From an uncultured Alphaproteobacteria bacterium (GTDB taxonomy: Bacteria; Pseudomonadota; Alphaproteobacteria; Rs-D84): 64,000 nt of DNA. This document shows, piece by piece, positions 43,704 through 52,511 of this stretch; within the stretch, counting starts at the first letter, position 1; each line of letters opens with the position of its first letter. The notes below the pieces were generated by a model. That model had not been told where the DNA came from. It searched no databases and was given only the letters and a program-made list of their open reading frames with translations. Location: assembly GCA_947175875.1 (NCBI GenBank), contig CAMWON010000003.1, forward strand, positions 1-64,000, given 5' to 3'. A program made the position numbers and the translations under genes.

Positions 43704-43732
43704 ATTTTGACATAAAATGTCTTTAAAGTCAA
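43704..43732 (-). promoter_or_regulatory. Promoter of tail-tip-like gene 2
   Basis: Minus strand: TTGACT (43732-43727), a 17-bp spacer and CAAAAT (43709-43704). It is divergent from the serine recombinase gene starting at 43782. Confidence 0.55.
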
Positions 43733-43781
43733 GGCCTTATTTGAATTTATGATATAGTTCATATAAAGATTGGAGGTGAGA

Positions 43782-44396
43782 ATGGTATATGGTTATATCA
43801 GGGTCAGCACAGACCGTCAGGATTGTGCAAGTCAGAAAATAGGGATAGAGCGCAAGGCGAATGCATTGGGCTTGAGTATCGGCCGCTATGTCCAGGATGC
43901 GGGAATATCCGGCGTGCGGTCGCCGGATGATAGGGCTCTGGGGGCATGCCTGCGTGGGCTGCGCCCCGGTGATGTCATAATTTGCTCGGAACTGTCGCGC
44001 CTGGGGCGGCGCATGTTCATGATAATGCGAATATTGGAGCATTGCATGAACCGCGGGGCAAAGCTTTATACGGTCAAAGATAATTATGTCTTGGATGATA
44101 ATCTTCAGGCGCGCGTCCTGGCGTTTGCATTCGGCCTTGCTGCCGAAATAGAGCGCGACCTTATATCCCAGCGCACCAAAGAGGCGCTGGCCCGTCGTCG
44201 TGCATTGGGATGCCCGTTGGGACGGCGTCCCGGATCACGTAACCGCTCGCATAAACTGGACGGGCAGCACGATACAGTGCGACAAATGTTGCGTGCCGGC
44301 TACTCGTATCGTGAAATTGCCCGCCGCTTTAATGTCTGTCCTGCGACGGTATATCGCTTTCTCGGCAAGATACCATCTGTGCAGACAGCAGCCTAG
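43782..44396 (+). CDS. Mpi-like serine recombinase (DNA invertase) 1
   Basis: A 204-residue small serine recombinase. Catalytic domain: YGYIRVSTDRQD with the nucleophile Ser near residue 8, CSELSRLGRRMFMIM, and AEIERDLISQRTKEAL. C-terminal HTH: MLRAGYSYREIARRFNVCPATVYRF. Closest in style to the Mpi family of invertases that switch capsule promoters in Bacteroides. ATG 43782 follows a perfect GGAGGTGAG. About 60% identical to the copy at 62150. Its place at the end of the glycan island makes it the prime candidate for flipping 33509-33615. Confidence 0.92.
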   Translation: MVYGYIRVSTDRQDCASQKIGIERKANALGLSIGRYVQDAGISGVRSPDDRALGACLRGLRPGDVIICSELSRLGRRMFMIMRILEHCMNRGAKLYTVKDNYVLDDNLQARVLAFAFGLAAEIERDLISQRTKEALARRRALGCPLGRRPGSRNRSHKLDGQHDTVRQMLRAGYSYREIARRFNVCPATVYRFLGKIPSVQTAA

Positions 44397-44977
44397 TAGG
44401 TGCATTTGATGGTTGTAATATTAAATACTCCGCTACTATCATAATATGTGCCTATGGGTAAATAGCACTCGCCCTGGGTCTTGGCCGCAGTTGCCGATGT
44501 CCCGCGTGCTTTGTTGGTCCGGGCGCTGTCGGTATAAATGCCGGTCGCCTCCGGACATTGGGTACAGCCGGTATTTATTGCTGTCGCTGTGCCATAATAT
44601 CCCGCAGTGCATTCGTATGCCGACTGCTTTTTTTTGCATGTGTTTGTGCTGCTGTCCCAGGTTCCGCTGTATGTAACAACCGTGGTGCCAATTGTAGCGG
44701 TGCTGGTTGTATAATCGCAACATAATTGCTCCACTGCATTACAGGCCGTCGCAGATTGATTGTTGGCAAGACATGTGCACACCGCGGACGCCATGGCTGC
44801 AAAATAGCCGTTATACTGTGCAACGTAACTTGTGCTACAGGTTTGTGGCGGAGAGCTTCTATATGCAACAAGCATTTTCGTATAGTCCGATTTTAACTCG
44901 TCGCATGTTATTGCTGCATTTGCGCCGCATCCGCCGCACAGTATAAGCAGTCCGGCGCAACCAAATATGTGTTTCAT
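44393..44977 (-). CDS. Cys-rich secreted GYYG protein 1
   Basis: A 194-residue protein with a signal peptide (KHIFGCAGLLILCGGCGANA) and many Cys, including CTCLAN, QLCCDY, YECTAGYYG and CTQCPEA. The second half shares a repeat unit (C--GYYG...GCT-CP...G-Y) with the protein at 55448. Disulfide-bonded surface or periplasmic role likely. The gene follows structured RNA copy F, whose terminator lies 27 bp before the start. The end overlaps the stop of the recombinase gene on the other strand. Confidence 0.78.
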   Translation of the reverse strand: MKHIFGCAGLLILCGGCGANAAITCDELKSDYTKMLVAYRSSPPQTCSTSYVAQYNGYFAAMASAVCTCLANNQSATACNAVEQLCCDYTTSTATIGTTVVTYSGTWDSSTNTCKKKQSAYECTAGYYGTATAINTGCTQCPEATGIYTDSARTNKARGTSATAAKTQGECYLPIGTYYDSSGVFNITTIKCTY

Positions 44978-45003
44978 GATAATTCACCCCTTTGTTTTTT
45001 CTT

Positions 45004-45243
45004 AAACAAAACCGCCAATGAAACGGCGGTCGGGGATTTGAAAAATCATAATAGAAAATGACCCTGTGGCTTTTGGGTTGCCCCTTTTGTATAACCACAG
45101 ACCCCCGACTATGTCTGGTCGGGTGATATAAAATACGTGGCGCACCAAGCGCCGACAATATTCTTATCTGTCGGATGTAATACGTTGCCGTATTATTCTA
45201 TTACGGGATTTTCAAGTCCCGAATCCACTATCCACATGAATTC
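45004..45243 (-). ncRNA. Novel structured RNA family, copy F (long variant)
   Basis: A 240-nt element on the minus strand. P1 GAATTCAT/GTGGATTC starts at 45243. P2 CGGGA/TCCCG has loop CTTGAAAA, pairing over 7 bp with TTTTCAA before S3. The pseudoknot strand AATAGAA pairs with TTCTATT in the P6 loop. Extra hairpins (CCGACA/TGTCGG, GGCGC/GCGCC) enlarge the P3 region. S1 CCCGAC, S2 GTCGGGG, S3 CCCCGAC. P5 CTGTGG/CCACAG. Terminator ACCGCC/GGCGGT shares two bases with S3. It precedes Cys-rich gene 1. The most divergent copy, but every element is present. Confidence 0.75.
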
Positions 45244-45250
45244 GAAATAA

Positions 45251-45279
45251 AGTATAATTTATAAGCATGTTAAAAACAA
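45251..45279 (-). promoter_or_regulatory. Promoter of structured RNA copy F
   Basis: Minus strand: TTGTTT (45279-45274), a 17-bp spacer and TATACT (45256-45251). The expected start at 45243-45244 is the first base of P1, as in the other copies. Confidence 0.75.
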
Positions 45280-45333
45280 GGAATTTTATATGGTAATTAA
45301 AGATAAACGGCCGCATCGCGACCGTTAAATTTC

Positions 45334-45409
45334 TGGTGGGGACACAGGGACTCGAACCCTGGACCCAATGATTAAAAGTCATTTGCTCTACCAACTGAGC
45401 TATGTCCCC
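45334..45409 (-). tRNA. tRNA-Lys (TTT)
   Basis: Minus-strand cloverleaf: acceptor GGGGACA/TGTCCCC, anticodon stem AATGA/TCATT with loop CTTTTAA (anticodon TTT), TTCGAGT T-loop and encoded CCA. Confidence 0.97.
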
Positions 45410-45510
45410 AGAACCGGACCCGGAAAGGGAGAACGCAAAGGTTCTTTTTCCGTGGTTCGGGGCCAATTTTGACATATAAAAAATAAAAATGCAAGAAAAA
45501 ATACTAATTT

Positions 45511-46188
45511 TTAATTCGTTTGCGGTATTTTTGTATCCAATGCCTGTTGCAGCATTTTTTGAAAATTCATCGCCGTGCCTGCATCTGAATCCAGCCAGTC
45601 CGCAATTCTGCCAAAAATATCAATCGTGTACTTAGCAGCGGCTTTTTTATCCTTGTGAAACTCCAGTTCGTTTATAAGGTGCAGCAAATCCAGCGCCAAT
45701 CCGCCCAGATTTTGCAGACTGGCCGCGTCCAGTATGTTGTTTTTGCCGTATTTGTATATCATATCGTCCAGTTCCGTATGATACGCCCCCAGCTGGCGCA
45801 GCTGGTCTGGTTTTGTCTTGAAATGTTGCGCTGTCAAGCGGGACGATGCGTCGCGCATTTTATTCAGTGTCGCCAGTGTTAATTTCCCGTGCATTCCCGT
45901 CATCTGGCGCAACAGTATCGTAAGCCCCAGCATCGTCGCCGACAGGCGTGACGACATGCTGGTCGCCAGTGTCTGGTTAAGTTTTTTGGATATTTTATAA
46001 TTTGAATAATCGTACAGTAAAAACACAATCGGAATCGACAGCAGCGATGCCGAAATGTTGTTCATCAGGTCGGCAATATTTGGATCTTTTATGTTATCGA
46101 CCGTCACCAGAAACAGCGCCACGCCACCAGCAATGGATAACATGTACGGAATGGATTTTAACAATATGTCGCGAAATTTTGTATTCAT
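45511..46188 (-). CDS. Membrane protein of unknown function
   Basis: A 225-residue protein with two N-terminal membrane segments (about residues 12-30 and 40-60) and a ~160-residue helical cytoplasmic domain. Not recognised. The pattern of two short membrane helices plus a helical domain is seen in some sensor and defence-associated proteins, but there is no motif to support that. It is flanked by a transporter gene and tRNA-Lys, without a clear operon partner. Confidence 0.7.
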   Translation of the reverse strand: MNTKFRDILLKSIPYMLSIAGGVALFLVTVDNIKDPNIADLMNNISASLLSIPIVFLLYDYSNYKISKKLNQTLATSMSSRLSATMLGLTILLRQMTGMHGKLTLATLNKMRDASSRLTAQHFKTKPDQLRQLGAYHTELDDMIYKYGKNNILDAASLQNLGGLALDLLHLINELEFHKDKKAAAKYTIDIFGRIADWLDSDAGTAMNFQKMLQQALDTKIPQTN

Positions 46189-46233
46189 GTGGACAATTTT
46201 ATAAAATCAAGTCACATGAATACATAGGAACGT

Positions 46234-47472
46234 TTATATCACGTCTATGCCGTCGGCGCGAACCACTGCGCCGGGTGTCGGCGGCGTCTGGGTGGTGTAC
46301 CGATGTTGCCGGTATCTGCGTATGCACGTGGTCGCCCATATCCCGACCAGCCCCAGCATGCATCCCAAAATCAGCACGCTGTACCGCCAGCTGCCAAACA
46401 ACGACCCCAGACCGATTATCAGGCTAACCAGCATATATGTTGCCTGGTCCGTCATACTGTACAGTGACAGTACCTCCATTCTGTGTCGTGACGGGGTGCG
46501 GTCTTGGAAATGTGCATATGTCACGATTTTTACAATCGAGCACAGCATATACGCCGCCCCCAGCGCAATCAGCCCCCAAATGTTATAATACACGGCAAAC
46601 ACTATGAACAATGCCCCCGATACGATAACCAGTGAATACAGCCACGCCCAGCGCGCGTTATAGAACCGATGCGCGACGCCTTGGCCCGCCACCTGACAGC
46701 ACAGCATAAAGAACGGCACGATGCCGATAAATTCAGGGCGCAATCCGATATCAACCCCGATAAGGCTTAAATAATCATTTAAATATGAGAAATTTGTCAC
46801 CATAACGCACAGTGCCAACAGGGCAATCAGTACCGGTGTTTGGCGGAATGTCGCCAGTCCGGTCTTTATTTGCGCGCCCAGACTGACGTTCTGGCCAATG
46901 CCGACATATTCCTCTATCAGCTGCATCCGCATTAAAAACAGCATCGACAGCGCCAGGCATACGACCGTGGCGGCGGTAATTACCTCGTACCCAAAGAACA
47001 TCAGCAGCGAACCCGCCGCCGACAGAGCCTTGGCCGCCGACGCGATATTGCGGCGCCGTCCCAATATTTTGGCATACACGTTTGAATGCGTGCGGGCCTG
47101 AACCTCGTCATACAGTACGTCTTCGGATATGGCGTCATAAATGGCGCCATGCATTCCCCACAAAATCATGCCGATTGCAAATCCGACAAAGCACGGCCAT
47201 ATAATCCACAGAATAAAAGCGACGATTTTTAATACCTGGCCGGCGAATAACACATTTTTTGCCCCAAATTTTCTGGCAAGCCAAGTCAGCGGGAATTGCG
47301 TCACAATAATGGCCCCCGACCACAGCATCAACAGTACCGATATTCCGATATCGGAAACACCGTTCGACTGCATAAATACGGCATATACGGGCGACAGCCA
47401 CATCAGGGCGTTAAAAAAAGTGTAGCCATATATATTTGCTAAAAATCGTTTAAGTGATGAATTTCCTTCCAT
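46234..47472 (-). CDS. MFS transporter
   Basis: A 412-residue protein with 12 hydrophobic segments. The loop between helices 2 and 3 has LTWLARKFGAKN, fitting the MFS G-x-x-x-D-R/K-x-G-R/K signature loosely. A cytoplasmic middle loop contains LGRRRNIASA. Substrate unknown. ATG 47472 is chosen, where the conserved frame begins; the upstream extension is unlikely because it would overlap the promoter of the divergent gene. Confidence 0.85.
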   Translation of the reverse strand: MEGNSSLKRFLANIYGYTFFNALMWLSPVYAVFMQSNGVSDIGISVLLMLWSGAIIVTQFPLTWLARKFGAKNVLFAGQVLKIVAFILWIIWPCFVGFAIGMILWGMHGAIYDAISEDVLYDEVQARTHSNVYAKILGRRRNIASAAKALSAAGSLLMFFGYEVITAATVVCLALSMLFLMRMQLIEEYVGIGQNVSLGAQIKTGLATFRQTPVLIALLALCVMVTNFSYLNDYLSLIGVDIGLRPEFIGIVPFFMLCCQVAGQGVAHRFYNARWAWLYSLVIVSGALFIVFAVYYNIWGLIALGAAYMLCSIVKIVTYAHFQDRTPSRHRMEVLSLYSMTDQATYMLVSLIIGLGSLFGSWRYSVLILGCMLGLVGIWATTCIRRYRQHRYTTQTPPTPGAVVRADGIDVI

Positions 47473-47519
47473 GTTGGGGATATTATACACGATTTCCTGG
47501 GTTGCAAAAGCCAAAAATA

Positions 47520-47547
47520 TTGAAATTTTGTCAAAAAGTACTATAAT
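47520..47547 (+). promoter_or_regulatory. Promoter of the large coiled-coil gene
   Basis: TTGAAA (47520-47525), a 16-bp spacer and a perfect TATAAT (47542-47547), 27 bp before ATG 47574 with AAAGGGGGC between. Confidence 0.8.
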
Positions 47548-47573
47548 TATACGGGTACCAAAGGGGGCGCAAT

Positions 47574-50099
47574 ATGGCTGACGTTTCAATGAAAGACTTT
47601 TTACTGCAGTATTATATGCAGCGTCGCTTTAACAATATGCCGCCAGAGGTATTTGCCAAATATGAAGATTATCTAAAGGGAAACGAGGGCAAGGGCGACT
47701 TTCGCGGCAACATGAAAGAGTGGCGCGACAAGTTAATGCACGAGCAGCCCGCCGGCAGCGGCAAGTATGTCCAAAATGATTTGCCCGACCCGAATGGTGC
47801 GGATTTTCATTTAACGGACGACGAATGGAAAAAGCTGTACAAGGCGTTTCGCGACGCATTCCGTTCCATGTCGGCGTCGCGTGATGATTTCAAGGAAAAC
47901 AAAGACGCAATCACATTTCTGGACGAATATTTCGGCGGTGCGGCGACGCATATGTTTTCCAATATTGTTGCAATGCCGGATGCTGAAACTGAAATACAGG
48001 GTGATTTGAAATCATTCTTGCTAGCGCATCAGGATACTTTGCCCACTGTGCTTAGACAATGGGGATTGTTAGATGACGGGTTTAAGTATTCGGACCTGCT
48101 ATCTGGTATAACATCAAAAAAATATAACAAAGACTTAAAATTTCAGCAAAAACTGGTACAAATTGCTGATTATTTGACTTCTTATCAGTATGACCAGGAT
48201 TTTCGTACGCGTCTGCAAATGGGGGCAAATGACTCCATTGATTTCTCAAAAACAAGAGACGGATTCAATGATGCAGCTATTCCGGACGCAAAGTTAAACG
48301 CGTTTAAGCGCGATTATGGAAACCTGTTGAACTCTGTTGAAAAGAAGAAAATCAACCAGGTTTTCAAGAATCACGACGGCGGCAAGATTACCGGCCAGAT
48401 AGATGCGGCCAAATCAAAGGTCGAATATGACAACAAGGAAAGCGATGATTATGTCCCACCAAAACGTGACGATGAATTAACGCCTCTGCAACAGATGCGG
48501 CGATGGGCTGGGAATACCTGGGATGACATTCTGGGAAAGTATCTCAGCGCCCATGGAAACCGTGTCTATTTTTCGCCGTCCGCGCGCTTGATTGTTCAGG
48601 CGATTGACAGCGCGAAAATAAAGCCGACCGACGGTATTGATAAAGTTTTGTCCAGTGCGGGCGATATTAAAAAAGGCCTGCAATATAAATCGCCGACCGC
48701 GACCGAGCATTTTGACTGGTTCACAAAGGCGCTGACGGAATTAAAGGCGACAATGCCAAAGGCATTTGCGGGCGCCTTGAAAAACGGTTCTCAGCTAAAG
48801 GCTATCGTGGCCGAGATGATAACCATGGCCGTCCGTGACGGCAAGATGGAGCATGCCAAGACCGCATTGGAGGTTCTGTCCGTCATCAAATACGGATACA
48901 CCACCAGCAAGATTATGGATGCCATGCGACAGGAAGAGCTGAAAATCTTTTCCGACGGCGGCCTGTCGTGGAACAAGAACCAGGGAATGCAATTCGTTAC
49001 GACCGCATTGGATAAAAGTATCAAGGCGGCCTTTATCGGTGTCGGATACGGAATTACAATGGTCGGCAATGCATGGCGTTTAAACGGCAGCAAGTTTAAC
49101 GGCCGTCGCGGCCGCCTGAAGGAAGACCAGGAAAGATGGGCCGCGCAGAATGCCGCCGACAAGGCGGCGGCCACCGCGCGCCGCGATGCAGAGAATGCCG
49201 CCGACATTACCGCACGCCAGCCGTTTGAAAACGAATTGACCCGCTTAAACCGTGCCGGCATTAACGACAGCACACTGGCCGCCAAACAGGCTGAGGTTGA
49301 CCGCCGCACCCGGCGTGCCGAGGTTCGCCGCCAGCGCCTGGAACGTCGCAAGGCCAGTCCGCGCTATATCAATGCTGCGGAAAAAGTGACAAAGGTTGAC
49401 ACCTTAAATGACGAATTGGAAGCTCTGGCGTCAGAGTTGCTGGGGCTCCGGGGCGAAATAACGACATTGCAGAATGATATTAATGCACTGGATGTTCGCT
49501 TAAACGACCCGGCGACATATGCCGGCATGCCCGCGCCGGCGGCAAACGCCCTGGCGGCCAGTATTGCCCAGGAAAAGCGTGCCAAGGAAAATGAGCTGGC
49601 GGCAAAAACGACGACCGTTACCAATAAAATGAATGAAGCGGCCGCCAAGAGTGCCGAATACCAAGCGGAAACCGGCCAGACTTGGCGTACGGGAATTGCC
49701 GCAACGCCCACCGGGCATGGCGCCGGATATGCGTCGGCGAAATCCGTTGTCGATGCCGCCACACGCCAAGAGGCTTTGGACCAGCGTTATGAAGACACCA
49801 CGTCGCGTCAAAAAGAAAAGATAGAGCAGTTCAAAGAGGCACGTGATGCCGTAGAAGAACTTAATAATCGAATTGATGAGCGTAATCAGGAAATCGCCCA
49901 GTGGGATGACAAGCATAAAGACCAGTACATGGAATTGATGGCGTATTGGGATATGCTGGAAAGCGGCCGCGACAGTCATACGGGGGCCATGTACAAATGG
50001 GGATTGCTGCGCAGTAACAAGCACAGCCAGAAACAGTTTGACAAGAAAAAGGGCAATATAATCAGCTCTAATCTGAATGGATATCAATATGCCGCTTGA
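47574..50099 (+). CDS. Large coiled-coil protein of unknown function
   Basis: An 841-residue protein with its own strong promoter and no signal peptide. Residues 1-490 are polar and mostly helical. A weakly hydrophobic stretch near residue 485 (AAFIGVGYGITMVGNAW) could touch a membrane. Residues ~510-620 and ~770-810 are highly charged Ala/Arg/Glu coiled coils. It is followed by a tail-tip-like gene, whose promoter overlaps its stop. An effector, cell-structure or virion-internal role could be imagined; nothing in the sequence decides. Confidence 0.7.
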   Translation: MADVSMKDFLLQYYMQRRFNNMPPEVFAKYEDYLKGNEGKGDFRGNMKEWRDKLMHEQPAGSGKYVQNDLPDPNGADFHLTDDEWKKLYKAFRDAFRSMSASRDDFKENKDAITFLDEYFGGAATHMFSNIVAMPDAETEIQGDLKSFLLAHQDTLPTVLRQWGLLDDGFKYSDLLSGITSKKYNKDLKFQQKLVQIADYLTSYQYDQDFRTRLQMGANDSIDFSKTRDGFNDAAIPDAKLNAFKRDYGNLLNSVEKKKINQVFKNHDGGKITGQIDAAKSKVEYDNKESDDYVPPKRDDELTPLQQMRRWAGNTWDDILGKYLSAHGNRVYFSPSARLIVQAIDSAKIKPTDGIDKVLSSAGDIKKGLQYKSPTATEHFDWFTKALTELKATMPKAFAGALKNGSQLKAIVAEMITMAVRDGKMEHAKTALEVLSVIKYGYTTSKIMDAMRQEELKIFSDGGLSWNKNQGMQFVTTALDKSIKAAFIGVGYGITMVGNAWRLNGSKFNGRRGRLKEDQERWAAQNAADKAAATARRDAENAADITARQPFENELTRLNRAGINDSTLAAKQAEVDRRTRRAEVRRQRLERRKASPRYINAAEKVTKVDTLNDELEALASELLGLRGEITTLQNDINALDVRLNDPATYAGMPAPAANALAASIAQEKRAKENELAAKTTTVTNKMNEAAAKSAEYQAETGQTWRTGIAATPTGHGAGYASAKSVVDAATRQEALDQRYEDTTSRQKEKIEQFKEARDAVEELNNRIDERNQEIAQWDDKHKDQYMELMAYWDMLESGRDSHTGAMYKWGLLRSNKHSQKQFDKKKGNIISSNLNGYQYAA

Positions 50100-50124
50100 T
50101 TTTTCGGCCGATTTGTGATATAAT
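50096..50124 (+). promoter_or_regulatory. Promoter of tail-tip-like gene 3
   Basis: TTGATT (50096-50101), a 17-bp spacer and TATAAT (50119-50124): the same elements and spacing as the promoter at 29697. The -35 overlaps the stop codon of the preceding gene. Confidence 0.85.
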
Positions 50125-50134
50125 CAGAACAACA

Positions 50135-50162
50135 TGGCGCCGCGTTTCGCGGTGCTTTTTTA
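50135..50162 (+). terminator. Leader terminator of tail-tip-like gene 3
   Basis: GCGCCGCG/CGCGGTGC with a 3-nt loop followed by six Ts ends a ~30-nt leader, 33 bp before the start codon. Confidence 0.85.
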
Positions 50163-50194
50163 TTTCTCCAATTTTTAAATCAAAAGGATTTTAA

Positions 50195-50764
50195 ATGGCA
50201 CGAGTTTTACAAATTCGTCGCGGCACCGCCGCACAGAATGATAATTTTACGGGACTGGCGGGCGAACTGTCGTTTGATACGGACGCCAAAACACTGCGCG
50301 TACATGACGGTGTGTGTCTGGGCGGATATGCGCTGGCCCGCGCCGACCGAATTCCGGACCCGAACACATCGTTTGATATAAATTCTGTATCGGACGATTT
50401 CTGGACGGCCAAGATTGCGCAGTTTGCGCCCGCGCCGTTCACCGTTATAACCAGCCGCGCCGTCCCCATGCGCGCGACAACGGCGATTGAGTACATATTT
50501 AATACCGATTTAACACCGTTTCTGGTAAACACCGTTTTGGTCTGTGCCGCGGCGGATGCCGGATATTCCGTCGGCGAAGAGGTCGCCGCATTCGGCATCG
50601 GCGCATACACCGCCACGGCGCCGAACGTTTTCCGGGATGAATCCGGGGTGCATGTCCGCATGTTTGTCGGGAACCAGAACGCATGGGTGTGCCACCGCAA
50701 CACGGGCGCCGTTACCACCACGACGGCCGGCAGCTGGAACATTCAATTCCGACTTTACTGTTGA
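50195..50764 (+). CDS. Tail-fibre-type N-terminal domain protein 3
   Basis: A 189-residue protein. Residues 4-45 (LQIRRGTAAQNDNF...GELSFDTDAKTLRVHDG) match the paralogues at 29807 and 43545. The longer C-terminal domain (about residues 60-189) is different and ends in a W-x-x-Q-F-R-L-Y-C beta strand. ATG 50195 follows AAAAGGATTTT. Like its paralogues it stands behind its own promoter and leader terminator. Confidence 0.75.
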   Translation: MARVLQIRRGTAAQNDNFTGLAGELSFDTDAKTLRVHDGVCLGGYALARADRIPDPNTSFDINSVSDDFWTAKIAQFAPAPFTVITSRAVPMRATTAIEYIFNTDLTPFLVNTVLVCAAADAGYSVGEEVAAFGIGAYTATAPNVFRDESGVHVRMFVGNQNAWVCHRNTGAVTTTTAGSWNIQFRLYC

Positions 50765-50820
50765 AAATTCTTGCCGCATTTGCTAGCCTGATTGGGCATC
50801 AGTTAATGAAAGGATAAATT

Positions 50821-52062
50821 ATGTACATACTTGCGCTGAATTGTGGTTCTTCGACATTAAAGTTTCAGGTTTTCGACACAAAAACATACCTGCCGGTATT
50901 TAAGGGCAATGCCGAAAAGATAGGCGAGCAGGGGTCTTTTGTCACATTCAAGTCCGACGCAAATCGCGGCAAAAAAGAAATTGAAATGCAAAACCATTCC
51001 GATGCGTTGACGGCGGTTATCGATTTACTGAAAGAAAACGGCATCCCGTTGTCTGAAATCGGCGGTGTGGGCCACCGCGTTGTTCATGGCGGGGACAAAT
51101 TTGCCTGCTCGGTTGGGGCAACGGACGAGGTTGTAAAAACAATTCGCGAGTTAAGTTCCTTGGCGCCGCTGCATAACCCGGCGAATTTAATCGGCATTGT
51201 CGCCGCGCGCGAAGTGCTGCCGAACGCCAAACAGGTCGCCGTATTCGACACCGCGTTCCATCAGACGCTGCCGGATTACAATTACCGCTATGCCGTGCCG
51301 GGTGCATGGTATCGCGAACTGGGTGTGCGCAAGTATGGATTTCATGGCACGTCGCATTTGTATGTGGCAAAGCGTGCGGCGGCGTTGCTGGGCATGCCGG
51401 CCGGTGAATGCAACATTATATCAATGCATATGGGGTCCGGCGCGTCGGCGTGCGCGATTAAACACGGATACAGCATTGACACGTCGCTGGGTATGACACC
51501 GCTGGCGGGGCTGGTTATGGGAACTCGCTGCGGCGATCTGGACCCGTCGATTCCGTTCTATGTAAAAGAGCAGCTGGGCCTGTCCGATAAATTGATTATG
51601 GAGGCCCTGAACAAACAGTCTGGTATTTTGGGCGTGACGGAATGCTATGCGGACCGTCGCGATGTTCTGGAACACTTCCGCGAAGACGACAAATGCCGCC
51701 TGGCCATGGATATGGAGGCCGCACGTGCTAAAAAGTTCATCGGCTCTTACATGGCCGCCATCGAAGAGCCGACGCATGCAATCGTCTTTACGGCGGGTGT
51801 TGGCGAAAACAATGCGGAAATTCGCGCAAAAATATGCGAGAATATGGAACACATGGGCGTAAAACTGGACCCGGCCAAGAACGAGGCCGCCAAGGCCTTC
51901 CTGGGCGCCGGTGAAATGGAAATCAGCGCGCCGGATTCGCGTGTTAAGGTATTTATGATACCGACAAACGAAGAATTGGTTCTGGTCGAGGACACCGTTG
52001 CAATCATGAACGGAACGTATAATCCGGACCATGTAAAAATGGATTATTCATTTGCGAAATAA
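50821..52062 (+). CDS. ackA: Acetate kinase
   Basis: A 413-residue ASKHA-family kinase: LNCGSSTLKFQVF at the N-terminus, GHRVVHGG, VFDTAFHQTLP, HGTSH, and GENNAEIR near the C-terminus. It interconverts acetyl phosphate and acetate with ATP production, suggesting fermentative metabolism. No pta gene is adjacent. Starts at ATG 50821 behind AAAGGATAAATT; a terminator follows. Confidence 0.97.
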   Translation: MYILALNCGSSTLKFQVFDTKTYLPVFKGNAEKIGEQGSFVTFKSDANRGKKEIEMQNHSDALTAVIDLLKENGIPLSEIGGVGHRVVHGGDKFACSVGATDEVVKTIRELSSLAPLHNPANLIGIVAAREVLPNAKQVAVFDTAFHQTLPDYNYRYAVPGAWYRELGVRKYGFHGTSHLYVAKRAAALLGMPAGECNIISMHMGSGASACAIKHGYSIDTSLGMTPLAGLVMGTRCGDLDPSIPFYVKEQLGLSDKLIMEALNKQSGILGVTECYADRRDVLEHFREDDKCRLAMDMEAARAKKFIGSYMAAIEEPTHAIVFTAGVGENNAEIRAKICENMEHMGVKLDPAKNEAAKAFLGAGEMEISAPDSRVKVFMIPTNEELVLVEDTVAIMNGTYNPDHVKMDYSFAK

Positions 52063-52063
52063 A

Positions 52064-52092
52064 GGAAAGCCCCTTGTGGGGCTTTTTCTTTT
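52064..52092 (+). terminator. Intrinsic terminator after ackA
   Basis: AAGCCCC/GGGGCTT stem with loop TTGT, followed by TTTTCTTTTT. Confidence 0.9.
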
Positions 52093-52145
52093 TGACATTG
52101 CCTGTTTGAATTTTGTACCCTAATACCCAAAGTATGGGGGGGATT

Positions 52146-52511
52146 ATGAAATATCTCGGGCAATTTTGCGTCATAATGGTATTCGTCGCACTGGGCGAAT
52201 TGTTGGAATATTTAATCCCGCTGCCAATCGCAGGCAGTATTTACGGCCTGGTTCTGCTGTTTTTGGCGCTGGCCACGGGACTTGTAAAACTGTCGTGGGT
52301 GGCCGATGTTGCGGATTGGTTTCATGGAATCATGGGGCTGTTTTTTGTCGCCCCCGCGGTCGCAATTATAAATATATGGGGCGATATCGCCGACGTGTGG
52401 TGGCGTCTGGTCCTGCTGCTGGTTATAACTTACTTTGTGTCAATGATAACAACGGGCGTCACCGCCCAGGCGTTGATAAAGGATAAAAAAGCGCAGGAGG
52501 CCAAAAAATGA
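52146..52511 (+). CDS. lrgA: LrgA/CidA-family holin-like membrane protein
   Basis: A 121-residue protein with four membrane segments and the family pattern LPIAGSIYGLVLLFLAL, then FFVAPAVAII. LrgA/CidA proteins form small membrane pores linked to murein-hydrolase control or metabolite export. ATG 52146 follows GGGGGGATT. It overlaps lrgB by 4 bp. Next to ackA, recalling the link of this family to acetate and pyruvate overflow metabolism. Confidence 0.9.
   Translation: MKYLGQFCVIMVFVALGELLEYLIPLPIAGSIYGLVLLFLALATGLVKLSWVADVADWFHGIMGLFFVAPAVAIINIWGDIADVWWRLVLLLVITYFVSMITTGVTAQALIKDKKAQEAKK

Noticed and set aside
45212-45475. Minus-strand ORF across tRNA-Lys
   Set aside because: It runs through the tRNA and the promoter of RNA copy F, so it is a chance frame.
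29807-50764. Diversity-generating retroelement associated with the Mtd-type N-terminal proteins
   Set aside because: I found no reverse transcriptase gene and no template/variable repeat pair near any of the three genes.
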